Assembly (NCBI GenBank): GCA_034336665.1
Contig: JAPFBE010000013.1
Location: 23,229,056-23,293,055, forward strand
Length of the DNA stretch: 64,000 nt
DNA from: Luscinia megarhynchos
Taxonomy: Eukaryota > Chordata > Aves > Passeriformes > Turdidae
Reading direction: 5' to 3'
The position numbers were made by a program, and so were the translations under genes. The notes under the pieces are model-generated. The model was not told the DNA's origin, did not search any database, and saw only the letters and a list, made by a program, of their open reading frames with translations. Positions 48,520 to 61,289 of the stretch are shown here, in pieces; the stretch's first letter is position 1, and every line of letters begins with the position of its first letter.

Positions 48520-50896
48520 ATTACGAAAGCATAACTGAGAACAGAATCCCATTATTTGTTTCTCATGAAGGTGCTTCAGAACGAGAACTGCACCAAAGAC
48601 ACTCCAGCCAAAGCTTCCTTAGACATGATCAGATTTACTGTTTTTTTATTATTGCAATCATATCCCAGTAACGATAACAAATTCTCAGGGCCTACTGCAA
48701 AGACACTCATCAAAAACCTGTACAAAGAGCATGGCTTTGTTAAGCTAGTAAATGTATGGGACCTTTTCCATGTTAAAACATGATTTACACCTATGATAGT
48801 TTTCAACCAATCTACAGATGGATCTTTACACAGTAAAAAAGTTTCAAACACACAATTTAAGAGCTCTAACTCAAACCCTTTGGAAGTGATACGGCCTAAA
48901 ACAACATTTTGGAGCTCAAAATTAATACAACATTGCAACAAGAAATTTTAATCAAATGCTTGCAGAAGTAATTTGAAAAATACACTCCCAAGAGTCAGGA
49001 TATTAAACCTTTTGGAAAAGCAGTTCAGCAAAACTTCAGGCAGAGGGAGACAGCTTATCACTCTTACACTAATTTCCTTCCACCACCTAACCAGATACTG
49101 CTTGGGAGTCTGGAGAATTCAAGGGGGTTGTGACTGGGCTTCTACCTTCTCAGGACTAAAGAGCTCCTGTCTCTCCAACCCTCCTCACCAAAGCAGCAGA
49201 CAGGCTCTCTCTTTCCAGGAAAAAAAGAGAAGGTCGAGAGGGATGATACTTAACTCAGAAGCAGTAGGGGGAAGAGTCTCTTTTTCAACCCATTACTTCT
49301 CATTACTGTGCAGATCTTAGCCCTTTCCATTTCACTGATGAATAAAATTAGATGCAAGAGTTCAGAAGTCAACTACAGGACTGAGGGGAAGCACAAGATT
49401 AGTGCTGATGACGCCCCACCAACATCAGATCCAAATACATTGCTATTACTTATAACTGCACACATTTACAATCACCACTGTACCAGTTGAAAAGGATTAT
49501 CTGAACTATAATGCATGATAACTTTATCCCACAATTCACTGCCGTACAAATAAACAATGCCCAGCTGCTGCTCTCAGGACACCAAGATGACCCAATTGTA
49601 GCTGTAAGGTATGTTACTTGTAGGCATGCCAAAGCACTTCAAACAAAAGATAAAATACTTATAAAACACCCTAAATATGTTGAAAACTAAAGAAAAAAGG
49701 TGAAGGAAGCTTTCTCCTATAATTTTACAATATTTTCAAGATCCCATTTATATGCAGGGCAAAAGCTCCAGTCTCTGGAAGCAAAAAAAAGCCAGCTATC
49801 CCAGCTGCAGACCTGCTAGATGACTTTTGAACTTCCATCACCAAATTCTTGTGTCATTCAACCAGGCTACAGAATCTCCAGGCATACCTCCTTCAAACTA
49901 ACAAAAGCCAAGTTCACGAAACTCATACAGGTAACTTAGACTTAAGATCAGCAATCAAGCTGTCTCAATTTCTGTTTTTCTCCTACATATTATTTAAAAG
50001 AGAAAGAAGACACGCCAACTCAAACCAAAGAGAAAAACAAAAACCCAAGCCTTCCAAAGGTGAAGTAGCAAATGTCTTACTTCTAACTGAAATGCATTTG
50101 TGAAAAGGAAACACAGCTTTTACAAAAATGACAAGGAAATAGCCACATAAATCAAAAACAAGATCAATCATACCTAAAGGAAATGTTTATCAAGAAAAAT
50201 CAGTCACAGTAACATTTTCCTGGATGAAAGGTGACACTTCACATTGCTAAAGAAAGGTTCATGAAACATTATCCAAGTTGATCAGTGAGAGAGAATAGCA
50301 CAAACCCCCAAAGCTGCACTTTTAAGTATTCTAAATTTAATCAGCGTTTGCAATTAACAACAGAAGACATACAGAATTATCGCTCAGTTGGCAAATAAAA
50401 AAAAATATTAGAGAATGAGCATCTCACATAGCTACCAACTTTACTGACAAGAAGTGTAAATATTTAAGTTGAAGATTGCTAACTGATCCCAAAGTTTATT
50501 TATTCGGGTTATTTTAATAGTAGCTACCTCAAAGACATCAAACTTTCACCTTTTTTTTCTCTAAACCTCTCTGTTGAAAACTGTCTTGTAAACTGCCTCA
50601 GCTGTCCCTTGAGAACTTCCACAGTTGTTAAATGAAGGAATAGAAAAAATGTTACATGCACAAGAGAGATTAATTGTTAAATCTTTGAGATAAGCAAGGG
50701 TTAGTAAGAAACTGAATATTCTCCTTTTTGACTATTACTACCAAAATGCTGCGAAAATCTTAAAGTCTGCAAGGTTTCAAGTCTTATGAGAGCTCTACTT
50801 TAGAAGCATTTATATTATGATTCAGAAATAAAACCTTCTTGAATACTCATGCTAGTAGCCCCACTTCTGCTTCCCCTCAACACCTCCAAACACATT
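48520..50896. other. Noncoding stretch, nothing recognised
   Basis: This is AT-rich intron-like sequence without a recognisable exon, RNA gene or repeat. Confidence 0.55.
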
Positions 50897-51230
50897 TCAC
50901 AGAATTTCAGAATTAGCTAGGTTGGAGAAAACCTTTCAGACCACCGTGTTCAACCTATGACCTAACACCACCTCATCAACTAAACCAGTAAGTGCCACAT
51001 CCAGTCTGCTTTTAAACACCTCCAGGGACAGCGACTCCACCACCTCCCGGCAGCTCGTTCCAATGCCCAGTCACTCTTTCTATGAAGGTTTTTTCATAAT
51101 GTCTAGCCTAAACTTCCCCTGGCACAGCTTAAGACTATTTCCTCTTGTCCTGTCACAGGTTTCCTGGGAGAAGAGACCGACCCTCACCTGCCTTCAACCT
51201 CCTTTCAGGGAGTTGTTTCCATCATCATCT
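50897..51230 (-). repeat. CR1 LINE fragment
   Basis: A reverse-complement CR1 runs from 'ttcacagaatttcagaattagc' through 'gccacatccagtctgctttt', 'cacctccagggacagcgact' and 'cttaagactatttcctcttg'. It ends about 0.4 kb from the CpG island. Confidence 0.85.
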
Positions 51231-51663
51231 AGAATATTTTTGTCAAATGACGTTTTCCGTGAACCTGTACAAGTCTCCTTTCAAGCCTACGGATAAATAT
51301 TCCGGCTCTTCCAAATTAACATCTGGAGCAGCAAGTGAAATAATTTACGTCCTGTCAGTGGGAAAATGTTTAGAGGAGAGCCTCACTTGCCTATGCTCCG
51401 GTTTCCACGTGTGAAACGGAGAAAATAACACCCGGTACTGCATTTACTTTAACTCAAAACCACCCAAAGCCGTACTTAAAATGCAAAAAACAGTGCCTTG
51501 CAGATGTCTCCTGACTTACAATTTCCGAGCCCGAGTACAGTAAGTACCTCCACCGAGTATGCAATTTTTAAACATGTAACTATTGCCAATTATTTCAGTA
51601 AAGCTATACTACGATGAACATTATGTCTCGGCAGACTTGCACGATCACAGCCTCAAGTCCTAC

Positions 51664-52300
51664 CTGTGATGTCCATGAGGGTTCCCTGGAAGTCCTGAGC
51701 TGCACAAGCCGACCCAGTTTCGGCCACAGACCAGATGCTCCAAGTCCGAGGAGGCGCAGTTAAATCAACCCCCTCGGCCGTTCCGCTCACGACGCCAAAC
51801 CGAAACCCCGGCCGGGCATTCGTTACCCCCAGCGCTCATTTCCATACCCACCCCCGCAATTCCACCGCTCGCCTTCAGGACAAGCAGCTCCTCACGGCGC
51901 TCCCCCGCTCTGCAGACGGAGTTGGTACTTACGCGGCCCGCGCCTCCCACTGCTGCCGGGGCCGCAGGGGCACGGACACATTCCCGGCGCGGTTCCCCCT
52001 GTGGTTCCCGCGGCCGCAGGGACAGGGACACGCTCCTGGGGCCACCGCGACACGCCGCCCTCCCGCCCGCAGCCCCCGACCCACCGCTCACCCGCTCGCG
52101 CAGGCGCCCTGGCGCCGCGCCGCCCCTCCCCGCGCTCCCCTCAGCGCCCCTCCCGCTCCGGCCGCTGCCGGGCCATCCCGGCAATAGCGGGAGTACGGGG
52201 CCAGCGGGCGGCAGCTGTTTGTTTGCCTTGGGCTTCCCGAGCAGGCGCGGCAGGCGCGGCTCTGCCGGCGCGGCTCCGACCGTGCTAGCGGCTCGGCATG
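51664..52300 (-). promoter_or_regulatory. B4GALT4: CpG island, probable B4GALT4 promoter and 5' exon(s)
   Basis: Dense CpG sequence lies at about 51,750-52,300, with the peak at 51,930-52,270. On the minus strand it offers a near-perfect donor, CCGC|GTAAGTA (exon end 51,933), and a second, ACAG|GTAGGA (exon end 51,664). Either could splice to the acceptor at 35,884, giving a noncoding first exon and a 16-kb intron. It is the only CpG island upstream of B4GALT4 that is not clearly retroviral, but the link is inference. It could also drive rightward transcription. Confidence 0.55.
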
Positions 52301-52514
52301 CCCGGGATGCTGGTGGTGGTGACTCTGCCAGTTTTTGCCATTTACGGGAATGCTGAACCGCCTGGGGCTCTTTTTTTTTCCTTTTTGGAGCTGCGGGGGG
52401 AGCTCCGGGAGTTTGGGCATCACAGCATTTGCACGGCTGGTGCTCTTCATCAGCTAAGTCTCACGTCCTCTCAAAACGTTATCTATTTGAAGATGTCCCT
52501 GCCCAAGTCAGGGG

Positions 52515-52582
52515 GTGGAGCCAGGGAATGTTTAAGGTCTTTTCCGACCCGAACAATTCTGTGATTCTGCGGCTCTGTGATA
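52515..52582 (+). repeat. CR1 3' tail fragment
   Basis: The forward CR1 3' end ('ggtcttttccgacccgaaca' followed by 'attctgtgattctg') is only about 70 bases long. The open frame at 52,298-52,564 runs into it and is not a gene. Confidence 0.75.
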
Positions 52583-53107
52583 TTTAGCAATTCTTTGCAG
52601 TGCAAGTTAAGCGAAGAGTTAAGTAGATTTAAGGAGTTCTTAGTGATAAGAACTTAAAATGCCTACTTCCAAACCCTACTTGCTCAGGTGCGAGAATGGT
52701 GTATGAAATAAATGGGCCAGGAAACCTCCTTTAAAAGGCCTGTACTAGAGATCAGCTCTGAGTAGGGAGCGCGGGGAACCCAACCGGTTGCAAACACCAG
52801 TACCGCTCCTGAAGAGCAACAAAAAATAGAAAAATAATGCACCACTTTCGTCACAAATAGAGCTGGACCTCATTTCCTCACGAGTGCCTAAAAATACTGC
52901 AAGGGCATCCTATTGTAAAGTGAGGTCTTGATGGTAGGGTGCTATTTAGGTCATGGCAACACGGCAGGGCAGCTCTGGGTGGTGACCTTGCCTTTTCTAT
53001 TATTTTTTCCAGCAATGGAATGCTATTTTCAGTCTTAGATGTTATTTGGACTCGTTATTTTAGGGGTTTCATGTCTGAATGGTGTCCCAGCAGTCTCTGA
53101 GGCTTTC

Positions 53108-53162
53108 ATTTGCATGTACTCCACTGACGTCACTCCTCCTCCTCTGTCACAGACGCCATTTT
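53108..53162. promoter_or_regulatory. Octamer, CRE and YY1-type motif cluster
   Basis: Within 55 bases lie ATTTGCAT (53,108-53,115, octamer), TGACGTCA (53,125-53,132, full palindromic CRE) and GCCATTTT (53,155-53,162, YY1-type). A CpG- and purine-rich tract follows at 53,370-53,560. The cluster looks promoter-like, but no gene is attached. It may be the U3 of an unrecognised LTR. Confidence 0.4.
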
Positions 53163-53989
53163 AGGGAGGCAGCGAGGGCGTTAACCCGACGACAGGGGAA
53201 AGGGATATGGGATAAGACAATTACGGCCAAAAACAGGGTGAGGCCAAGAATTTAACATTAACAATTAATATTACAGACAACCGAACATTTATAAAAACAT
53301 ACAGCTTTAACCGCTGTAGAAGTTTCTCTGGGGGATGTTCCCAGGAATTTTTTTGTCTCTGTGAAACCACTTGCCCTGCCCGGGATCCCAGTGCGGGGCT
53401 GAAGCCACAGGCAGCATCCCCCTCCCTCCCGCGGGAGCGGGAATGAGGTCGGTATCGGCGTCAGGAACTGGAGGGGGAACAGGATAGGGATCAGCCGCAG
53501 TCCCGCGGCGACAGGAGCGGGGAGCTCGATCGGGATCGGGGGCAGAGACAGGAGCAGGAACAGGGGCAGGGTAAAACTTTCTCTGAAGGATTTATTCATC
53601 ACAGCGTTCCCCTTCCTTAAGCGAAATCACAACAGGGCTTTTGGTGTCGAGCCCTAAAACTGCAAAAAGCCCAAAACCCCTTCAAGTTTGTGTGCCCGCA
53701 TGCAGATGGCTGAAGGTGTTTATCTGTTACTAGGAAGTAAATATTTGAAATAAGCCTCAAAATCAAAGGTGTTTTTACCTGCAGTACATATTAGATCTGT
53801 ATGGATTAACCAAAGTTCGTATTGCTGTAACTTAGCATCGATTGTTTAATCATGCAAATCTTTTCAACCTAACTGCCCCTACCTGCCAAAAAGGCCAATT
53901 ATTTCCAATTATATGATCAAATAACAAGGCAATTTCACTGACTATAGCAAGGTGTGAGGTTAATACCTCCAGTGCTCTAGGCATTAGAC

Positions 53990-54700
53990 ATCATCGGGTA
54001 ATTCTCTAAAAAAGCAAGCAGCAAATAGTTGAAAAGGTTATTTATTGCAGAAGCACATCAGTCTCCAAGGCACCATCACAGACATCAAAGTCCATGCTAA
54101 GTTAGCTTAAAGTCCCCAGTTAGAGCAGAAGTTGTCCCCAATGGTCCTGGCAGGGCCGAAGTCAGTGCGCCAGCTCCCATCTTCTTCTCAGGTGTTGCGT
54201 GGCTGTAAAAGCAATAGTAGCAAAGCAGGGGGGCAAGAAAGGCAAAAGGCAAAAGCACCAACTCTCCCCGTTACAACTTTTATATAGGGTTTTCTCAACA
54301 AGCTAACATGCAAGCTCGGACCACTACTCATTAGCCTATTAGAATTCTAGTTTCTTAGCTCACCAGGTTAAATATAGAACTACACATACAATCTATCTTG
54401 TTCCATCTAAGAAATGTAAGCAATACTCTTACTATAACTCTATTATGTCTAAGTCCTGTCTACAACTACAGGCCTGGAGCCTCTACTGAAGATATCAATT
54501 TGTTTACAGCCTTCACTAGAACACTCTCTGCTACTGTGGTAACTGAAGTCCTTTACTTACAAAAACACTGCAGCTCCTACTAAACTTACTGACTTCTACT
54601 TTATGTGTAAGTGGCTTAATATATTTTAATCCATCCAAAGGCTTTAACTCAATCTCTGCACCTTGATTCCTCCTTGAGGGATTCAGAGAATCCCCTAACT
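53990..54700 (-). repeat. LTR-like element
   Basis: On the minus strand there is a TATA box (CTATATAAAAG, + around 54,279-54,290). About 240 bases further downstream is AATAAATAA (around 54,041-54,049), the standard U3-R spacing of a retroviral LTR. The limits are estimates and no target duplication was found. Confidence 0.45.
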
Positions 54701-57700
54701 CACTGACTCCAACAGCAAGGAAAGCGAAATGGGAGCAGTGGGATGACCATGGTGCTACCCTGCTCTAAAGTGAACCTGCATATGTGCCTGTCAGGAGCTG
54801 GAATATACCACCCAGACCCTACACAGCTGCACCATGGGAATCTGCTGTGAAGCACTACAAAAGTCCTTCAAGAAAAGGGCAAAATTAATTTTCTTTTGTG
54901 GAGAGAAATTACTTCTGTTGAAAGAACCAGAGAGGAGAAAATTTCTGTTTAAAAGTATAGGAAATCAAAGGCAAAACAATAAAATTGTCAAAAAATAGAT
55001 CTGAGGAAGAGTGAAGGTTAGTATTACATTCCTCCTGTTTGTAAATAGTAAAAAAAGTTAATAATCCAAATTTAGAAAGCTTGTCCAGTAATAGTTGTGC
55101 GAGTGACCCCTTTTCTAGTGGCATCAGTCATACCAATTGATCATTTTAGTACAGTTTAATGATGTTATGTAATTGTCAGATCCAGACACTACTTCCTGAT
55201 TGCAAACAAATCTGCTAGAGTGCATTGGTCTCAAATATAGTATGTTTTAGTTAGTGCTGTGTGAGTCAGAACCGTAGATATAGAAGACACTCTGCTGGGA
55301 GAGTGACCCACAGTGTTAGTCATTATTTGGCCCATCGAGAGTGCATTGGCTTTATCAGCTTGTCAGTCTGCCCTCATACCACAGATTTTATCAGCATATA
55401 TCTGAAATCCCAGTGCACACAGCAAATCACTAGTACTACAGACCAACAAAGAGAAGGAAGCAAACGAGGAGGCCTGAAATTACTGTGGTGGTGCTCTCAT
55501 AGGATAGGGAAGGGAGAGATGAAATGGTCAAAGGTACGTGTGAAGACGCTACAAATGAACTGCGTTATGCAGAGGATCTGAAAGCGTTATGTGGACTTGC
55601 AATCATCAGGAATACTGTGCTGCAGGGATCTAAAGGATGTATGGGAAACTTGAGCTATGGCAGTGATCTCAGGGAATGTGGGAAACATTCTGAGAACAGC
55701 AATTAACTATGTTTATAGTCCATGGAACACTGCATTTCTATAAAAGTCTCTCTGTGTGTTTTTCTCCACAAACATTCTTATCTTGCAAATTTAACATTTG
55801 TCCAACTTTGTTTAACCAGGTTTCTTTTTTCTGGACTAAATATTCTGCTTGTGCCGAAAAATAAAACCTCGTGGATCTCATGGGAACAGTCTTGAGAAAG
55901 GCCCTGGTCTGGGGTCTCCTTCAGTGATCTATCTTTATTTTATTAAGCAAACCTTACACTTTCCCCTACCTCAAATATTCAGGTTGTCCTAGGTGTGCTC
56001 TTTAGCTGCTGATTTTAATTTCACTTGTAGAATACGACAAGGACTGAACTTAACCTACCCAGAATATCAACCATTGTTGAGCTCCACACCACATGTCAAA
56101 TGTCCCAGCGACTCAAGGATTTATATATTTTACATTTTTGAAAAGGAGAAAAGATCATTAGTTGTGGAAATAATGCCATCCAATAAATAATTATCTGTAA
56201 ATTTAGCAGTAGGTATTTCAGTGCAATGCTACATCTCCAATTTGGAGTACATGGCATACTGAGCAACACTGAGGTGATGAAAATAAATTTTTTTCCAGTC
56301 CAGAAGCAGCAATGATATTAACAGCAAACCTGATACCTCATCAACTTACCTAGCACAATATAAAAGGTTTCCCTAAGAAATCAAATCCTTCTTAGCAGGT
56401 TGTTAATGATACTAGTTTATCTCAATACTGCACCATAGATATGGCAGAATTTCTGAGCAAACAGAATTGGATCATGGGTCACTCAGGTCTGTGTTAATGC
56501 TGCTACTTGTTGAGCTGCAATAGATTTTGAAGCCCTGCAGGTTAGTTTCCTACTCACATAGACATCAATGACTTGAAATAAATTTGTTTATAACACATAC
56601 TTTTAGAAGATGCTTAGAAACCCTGTTTTCTTGGGCTCAGATACAAAGTCCACATTGGGCAATCTTCCCTGTAGCATTTGAAAGCAGCTTTTCTCTTAAT
56701 CTCTTTTCTTCAGTCTCATGGTTTAAACATAGGGATGTTTACCTGATAAATTGTTTGGATGAAAGCTGGTGCCATGTGGCCTTGAAAAGTGAATAACAAT
56801 GGCAACCCCTTTTTGCATGCAGATATGGCACAGAGAGATCTTCAAAAGTCATCCCAGCAATTGTTAGACATGACAGCAATTAGTTCATGGTGAATTTCAT
56901 GTCACTACAATTACACTGTTAGTAGTACCCTCTTCTGAATATGTGTACACAAAACTGAAATGATGTCTTTGCTTTATCAAGGTAAGGCTTTGAGATAAGC
57001 AACAGCTGTATCCCAGGGTAAATTTAAAGGACTGTTTCTGTTCGAAACCACACCTGTTTATGTCCCAGAGTTTGTGGAACAATAACCCTGGAGTGAAAGG
57101 ATAGAGGAGGTGTTTGATAAAATGAAAAACTGAGGAGCCAGTAAGATGGGAAAAGGATTTTAAACAGGAGGGAGAGAGAGTGGCAAAAGGGGTCTATGTT
57201 TTCTCGGGGACAGCAGAAGACAGACATGAAGCATAGCAGAACAGCAAAGTAGGTGAAAAGGGCATTAACCTAAATAACAGAAAGAAAATGAGTGTTGGGA
57301 GGAACAGATAGGAAAATCAAATATGCTTAGAGCATTAAAAGTTTTATACTGTTAGTGTTTGCTGGGGGCAAACTGATGTTACTTGACTCAATAGGAGTGT
57401 TTTATCTAGGACCCTGCAGCAGTTACACATTTAATCAAAGAAGGGTCTTTTTGAGCCTGGGCCTCTGTACTTTGATGGTCTTCTCACATATGTAATCCAA
57501 TGATTTGTGATAAAGTCCCAAGCAAGGAAAAGTTAGAAGACTGTTAACTAAGGGAGATTTCACAAAACCTAGCAAGGAAGGTCTCATCTTTCCCATTCTG
57601 CCTGACCTGATCCTTGTTCCTCAGTGCTAGTTTCCTTGGCTCAATCTGGATTACAGTTTCCTTGCAATCATGAGGAAAGCAAGGACCCAGACATTCATGC

Positions 57701-58290
57701 AACTCTCTGATGAATTCAGTGATAAAAATACAGCATGCCATGCACACAAGGGCCCTGGCAGACAAATGCAAGTTATTTCTGAAATATCATTATGAAGGGT
57801 AGATGGGTATAAATTGTCACTCCATGATTGCTCTGGCCACATTAACATTTTCATGTGAAAATGAGAAAGGAAAAGATGAGACCTATGTCTCCATACCATT
57901 TTATTGAACTCTGTAGGCATAACAATTAGTACATAATCTGCTAGGGAGGAAAGTGTGTAAATCTTTCAAGCATCCAACCAAAGTTGTGCTCAAGTCATTA
58001 GCCTAGCTTTTAAAAATGGTACAAAGTTACTTCGAGTCAAAAGGCACAGCAGCTGTAAGGTTCATCTGCATGTATCTGGACTTGAACTGCTGTTCAGATT
58101 TGTTACTGAGAAGGAATGTCACCCCTGTTGAATTAGCACAGATCTGTCTCCTACCTTACTGTGATTTGTTGCACAGTTCCATCAGCTAAGATGTCCTGGC
58201 ATCTTTCACACAAAGAGCAGGTTTCTCTTGGAGCAGGCATCTCAGGCCTTAGAGACACCTGGACTGAGGATAAGAGCAATTTATATTCTT
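54701..58290. other. Noncoding stretch, nothing recognised
   Basis: I see no exon, RNA gene or nameable transposon in about 3.6 kb. The open frames are short and of intronic composition. Confidence 0.55.
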
Positions 58291-58299
58291 AAATATTTC

Positions 58300-58395
58300 A
58301 CTGTTTTGTTTGGTTTTTTGTTTGTTTGGTTTTGGGTTTTTGTTTTTGGTTTTGTTTGTTTTTTGGGAGGGTTGTTTGTTTTGTTTTTTTTGTAG
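58300..58395 (+). repeat. GTTT-rich simple repeat
   Basis: This is an imperfect run of gttt/ggtttt units about 95 bases long on the + strand. The apparent hydrophobic peptide across it is an artefact of T-rich codons. Confidence 0.8.
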
Positions 58396-58779
58396 CTGAT
58401 CTGGAGCAATGGGATACTTTGGCAGATCTCCTAGTACAAGGTGTGTATTACAGAGGTTCAGACACAGCACTACAGCAACAGTCTGCTGCTACAGCTGGGC
58501 TGTCACTGATAATCTCTGCGGCTAAAGGGGAAGGATCAGCAAAGGTGAGGTGTGAGGCCAGAGAGGCAGACACAATCAGTCTGTTCCCTGAACAGCAGCT
58601 GTGATCCAGTTTGTAGACATGGAAATTATGTGAGTACACCTCTGAGGCAGAAGGAATGAAAGTGAATGCATGAGGCACAGACCATGATCTGCTGGCAGGG
58701 AATGAAGAGGAAGAATTCTCTGCCAGAAACAAGCCAAATCACACTTGATAAACCAATAAGACTTTACCAGAGCCCCTTC

Positions 58780-59147
58780 TGTAGAAAATGTTACTCCCCC
58801 TAAAATATACCCCTGGAATTCTATCCCATAATACTAAATGCCTGGAAACAAGACTCCCTCTCCCTTATCGAAAACCCTGTCATCTCTTAGGATTTTTATT
58901 GGCTCTTACAGTCACAAATTTATTGGTTCTTTTCTTACTTAGAATTTTAAGATAATTGGTTAGTTTGTAAGTTGTAGTTCTTATTGGTGGAAAATTCAAT
59001 CCCTTGAAAACCTATGTAAACTCTTCGTTATCTGATGTAACTAAACCGTTGTAGCACTTTCCCTTCGGAGAAATAAAGGTATCTTCGGAATCTGTGCTAA
59101 TCGGTCTCAGCCTTTCGGTACTTCGCTAGTGAGTAGCTGTGGGTTCA
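58780..59147 (+). repeat. LTR of an avian ERV, about 370 bp
   Basis: It begins TGTAGAAAATGTTACTCCCC. Several inverted CCAAT boxes (attggtt) precede an AATAAA at about 59,081, and it ends around gtgggttca. This is a compact gammaretrovirus-like LTR in + orientation. It directly precedes, and may be interrupted by, the class II LTR at 59,266. Confidence 0.55.
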
Positions 59148-59265
59148 ACAGCCAGAGTTCAGAGATATCTGAACTCAGGGCTGCAGAACCTGAAGTTGGA
59201 AAGCCTCCAACTTTAAAAACAGCTACACCTTCCAGACATTTGTTCTAAAAGTAAAATAGAACAGC

Positions 59266-59900
59266 TGTCCTGGTTTTGGCTGGGATAGAATTCATTTTCT
59301 TCCTAGTAGCTGGTACAGTGCTGTGTTTTGAATTTAATATGAGAATAATGTTGATTATACAATGATGTTGTCGTTGTTGCTAAGTATTGCATATCCTAAG
59401 TGAAGAATTTTTCATCTTCCCATGCTCTGCTGGGGAGCAGGTGCACAAGAAGATGGGAGGGAGCACGGCCAGTACAGCTGTCCCAGGCTGGCCATAGGGG
59501 TATTCCATTCCATACCAGAATGTCATGCTCAGTATACAAACAGAAGAAGTTGGCCAGGAGTCACTGATGGTTTCTAGGGGATAGTCTGGGCATCAGTCAC
59601 TGGGTGGTGGGCATCAGTCACTGGGTGGTGAGCATCAGTATTGTGTAAGACTGTTGGCTTGTTCACTTTTCTTATATTGACTTTTATTTCTCTCTCTTTT
59701 TCCATTATCTCTACTTTCATTACAATTATTACTAGTTGCATTAATATTACATTTTACTTTAGGTCAATTATTAAATTGTTCTTATCTCAACCCACAGATT
59801 TGACCTTTTTCCGGTTCTCCTCCCCATCCCTCTGCGGGGTGGGTGGGGCAGTGAGTCTGGATGGTACTTAGTTGCTAGTTGGTGTTAATGCTGTGTCGAT
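59266..59900 (+). repeat. 5' LTR of a class II endogenous retrovirus
   Basis: It starts TGTCCTGGTTTTGGCTGGG, carries a 21-base direct repeat (gcatcagtcactgggtggtg at 59,590, 59,611 and partly at 59,632) and ends near the primer-binding site at 59,909. It is the same family as the solo LTR at 42,609. No matching 3' LTR is found before the window end. Confidence 0.7.
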
Positions 59901-59908
59901 ATCCTTTT

Positions 59909-59926
59909 TGGCACCCAACAGGAAGC
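59909..59926 (+). other. Retroviral primer-binding site, tRNA-Lys type
   Basis: TGGCACCCAACAGGAAGC keeps the TGGCnCCCAAC core of a primer-binding site complementary to the 3' end of tRNA-Lys, with several decayed positions. Its place just after the LTR supports a betaretrovirus-like (class II) element. Confidence 0.6.
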
Positions 59927-61289
59927 ACTGAGGGTTGAGATAAGGATAAGTCCGACCATAGCATGTTAAAACAAATTTGTTATAAGCATTCGCTGCATTG
60001 GTTTAACAATCGCTAGTCACAACATTGATTTATTTGCTCTCAGAGTCATTGCACTTGTTCTCAGAGCTGTGTTATGCAGCACTTTACTTTCAGCATGTGT
60101 TCCCTATCGTGGCTTTATCGCTTTGAGGTCTGGGTGAAGGTTATCATTTTACTGTACGTTGTAATGCTGACTAATGATATGATAGATTTACTGGTTGCAG
60201 GACTAATGTGCTGTGTCTACTCAGCATTGCTCACCTCTGTTCTTCAGGAGCCATCTGTTGGGAACTACCAATAATCAAACCTTTTGTCTTTCCTCCTTCG
60301 AGAGACACCCTATGGAGGAGACATCTTTCTACATCTTCCCCTTTCCTGCCGGGCTAATTACAGTAGTGTTTGAGGATTTTGAAAATTGTGAATGTCCTTG
60401 GGATGTTGAAACCAGCGTGGTCCCATTTCCAGGTCTTGTTTATGGTTAAACTACTGTTTAAGAATAAGACCAAGAGAAGAATTCCCTGAGTTTGGGTAAT
60501 TATGAGTAGCAGGATATGTGGGATAGCATGTGGCAAGTAGCTAGGACAGTGGGCACCTCCAGTGTTTTGGAACCTCCTCCCTGAACAAGTGCAGAATAAA
60601 TATTTGGGGAAAGTATGCAGTTACTCTGTCAATTCCAGACAGGCACAAGTCACTGAGATGTGCTGGGGCTTGGCCCACACCTACTGACCCCTGTTCAATA
60701 TTCTTCAGTACTTCAAGGGTATGAGATGGTCTGGATCTGATGGCAAAGCATTAGGCACTGCAGCTACTCCAACCCTGGTGACAGCGACTGCAACTGAACC
60801 AGAGACCCAAGTGGTGCCTGTTTCAGTCACCCTATAGTCCACTCGTTTAGTAAAGGGGGATAAAGTGGAGCCATCATAAGAAAAGGAGGAAGAAGCAGAA
60901 CAAAAGGTAACCACCACTTGATCCCTATCGCTGAGTTATGGATTATGGGAAAAGGTTTAATCTATTGTCCAGCTGAACACATTACCACCTGACTGCTGAA
61001 ATGCTGGGATAATGGGACTAGCAGCCTGGAATTTGGAGGTAGAGAAGCCAAGCATTTGGGGTCACTCTTTAGGAAAAGGGGCATCAACAAGTTTCTTAGA
61101 GAAGGGATACAAGTCTTCAGCCTTTGCAGGTGACTCCTGTCAAGTGTGAAGGAAAAGTATCCCTTCCTAACAAGGAAGATGTTATATGTCACCCAAGCAA
61201 GATGGACATCATTAGATCCCTGTAGATGTGATCAGCAAAACAACAGCCACATGCTCAGCATCTAGCAAGAAAGAAACATAAGATTTCTT
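59927..61289 (+). pseudogene. Decayed ERV leader/gag region
   Basis: This is internal sequence between the primer site and the surviving pol. It has short broken frames only. I see no nucleocapsid zinc knuckle or protease motif, so gag, protease and most of the reverse transcriptase seem deleted or beyond recognition. Confidence 0.4.

Noticed and set aside
51735..52450. Overlapping long frames in the CpG island
   Set aside because: GC-rich sequence has few stops. The frames overlap on both strands, show no domain, and one runs into a CR1 tail.
58326..58400. Hydrophobic membrane-like peptide
   Set aside because: It is an artefact of a GTTT-rich simple repeat translated as Phe/Val/Cys/Leu.
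59590..59650. CRISPR-like or minisatellite array
   Set aside because: It is only two and a half copies of a 21-base unit within a retroviral LTR, with no spacers. It is a eukaryotic repeat.
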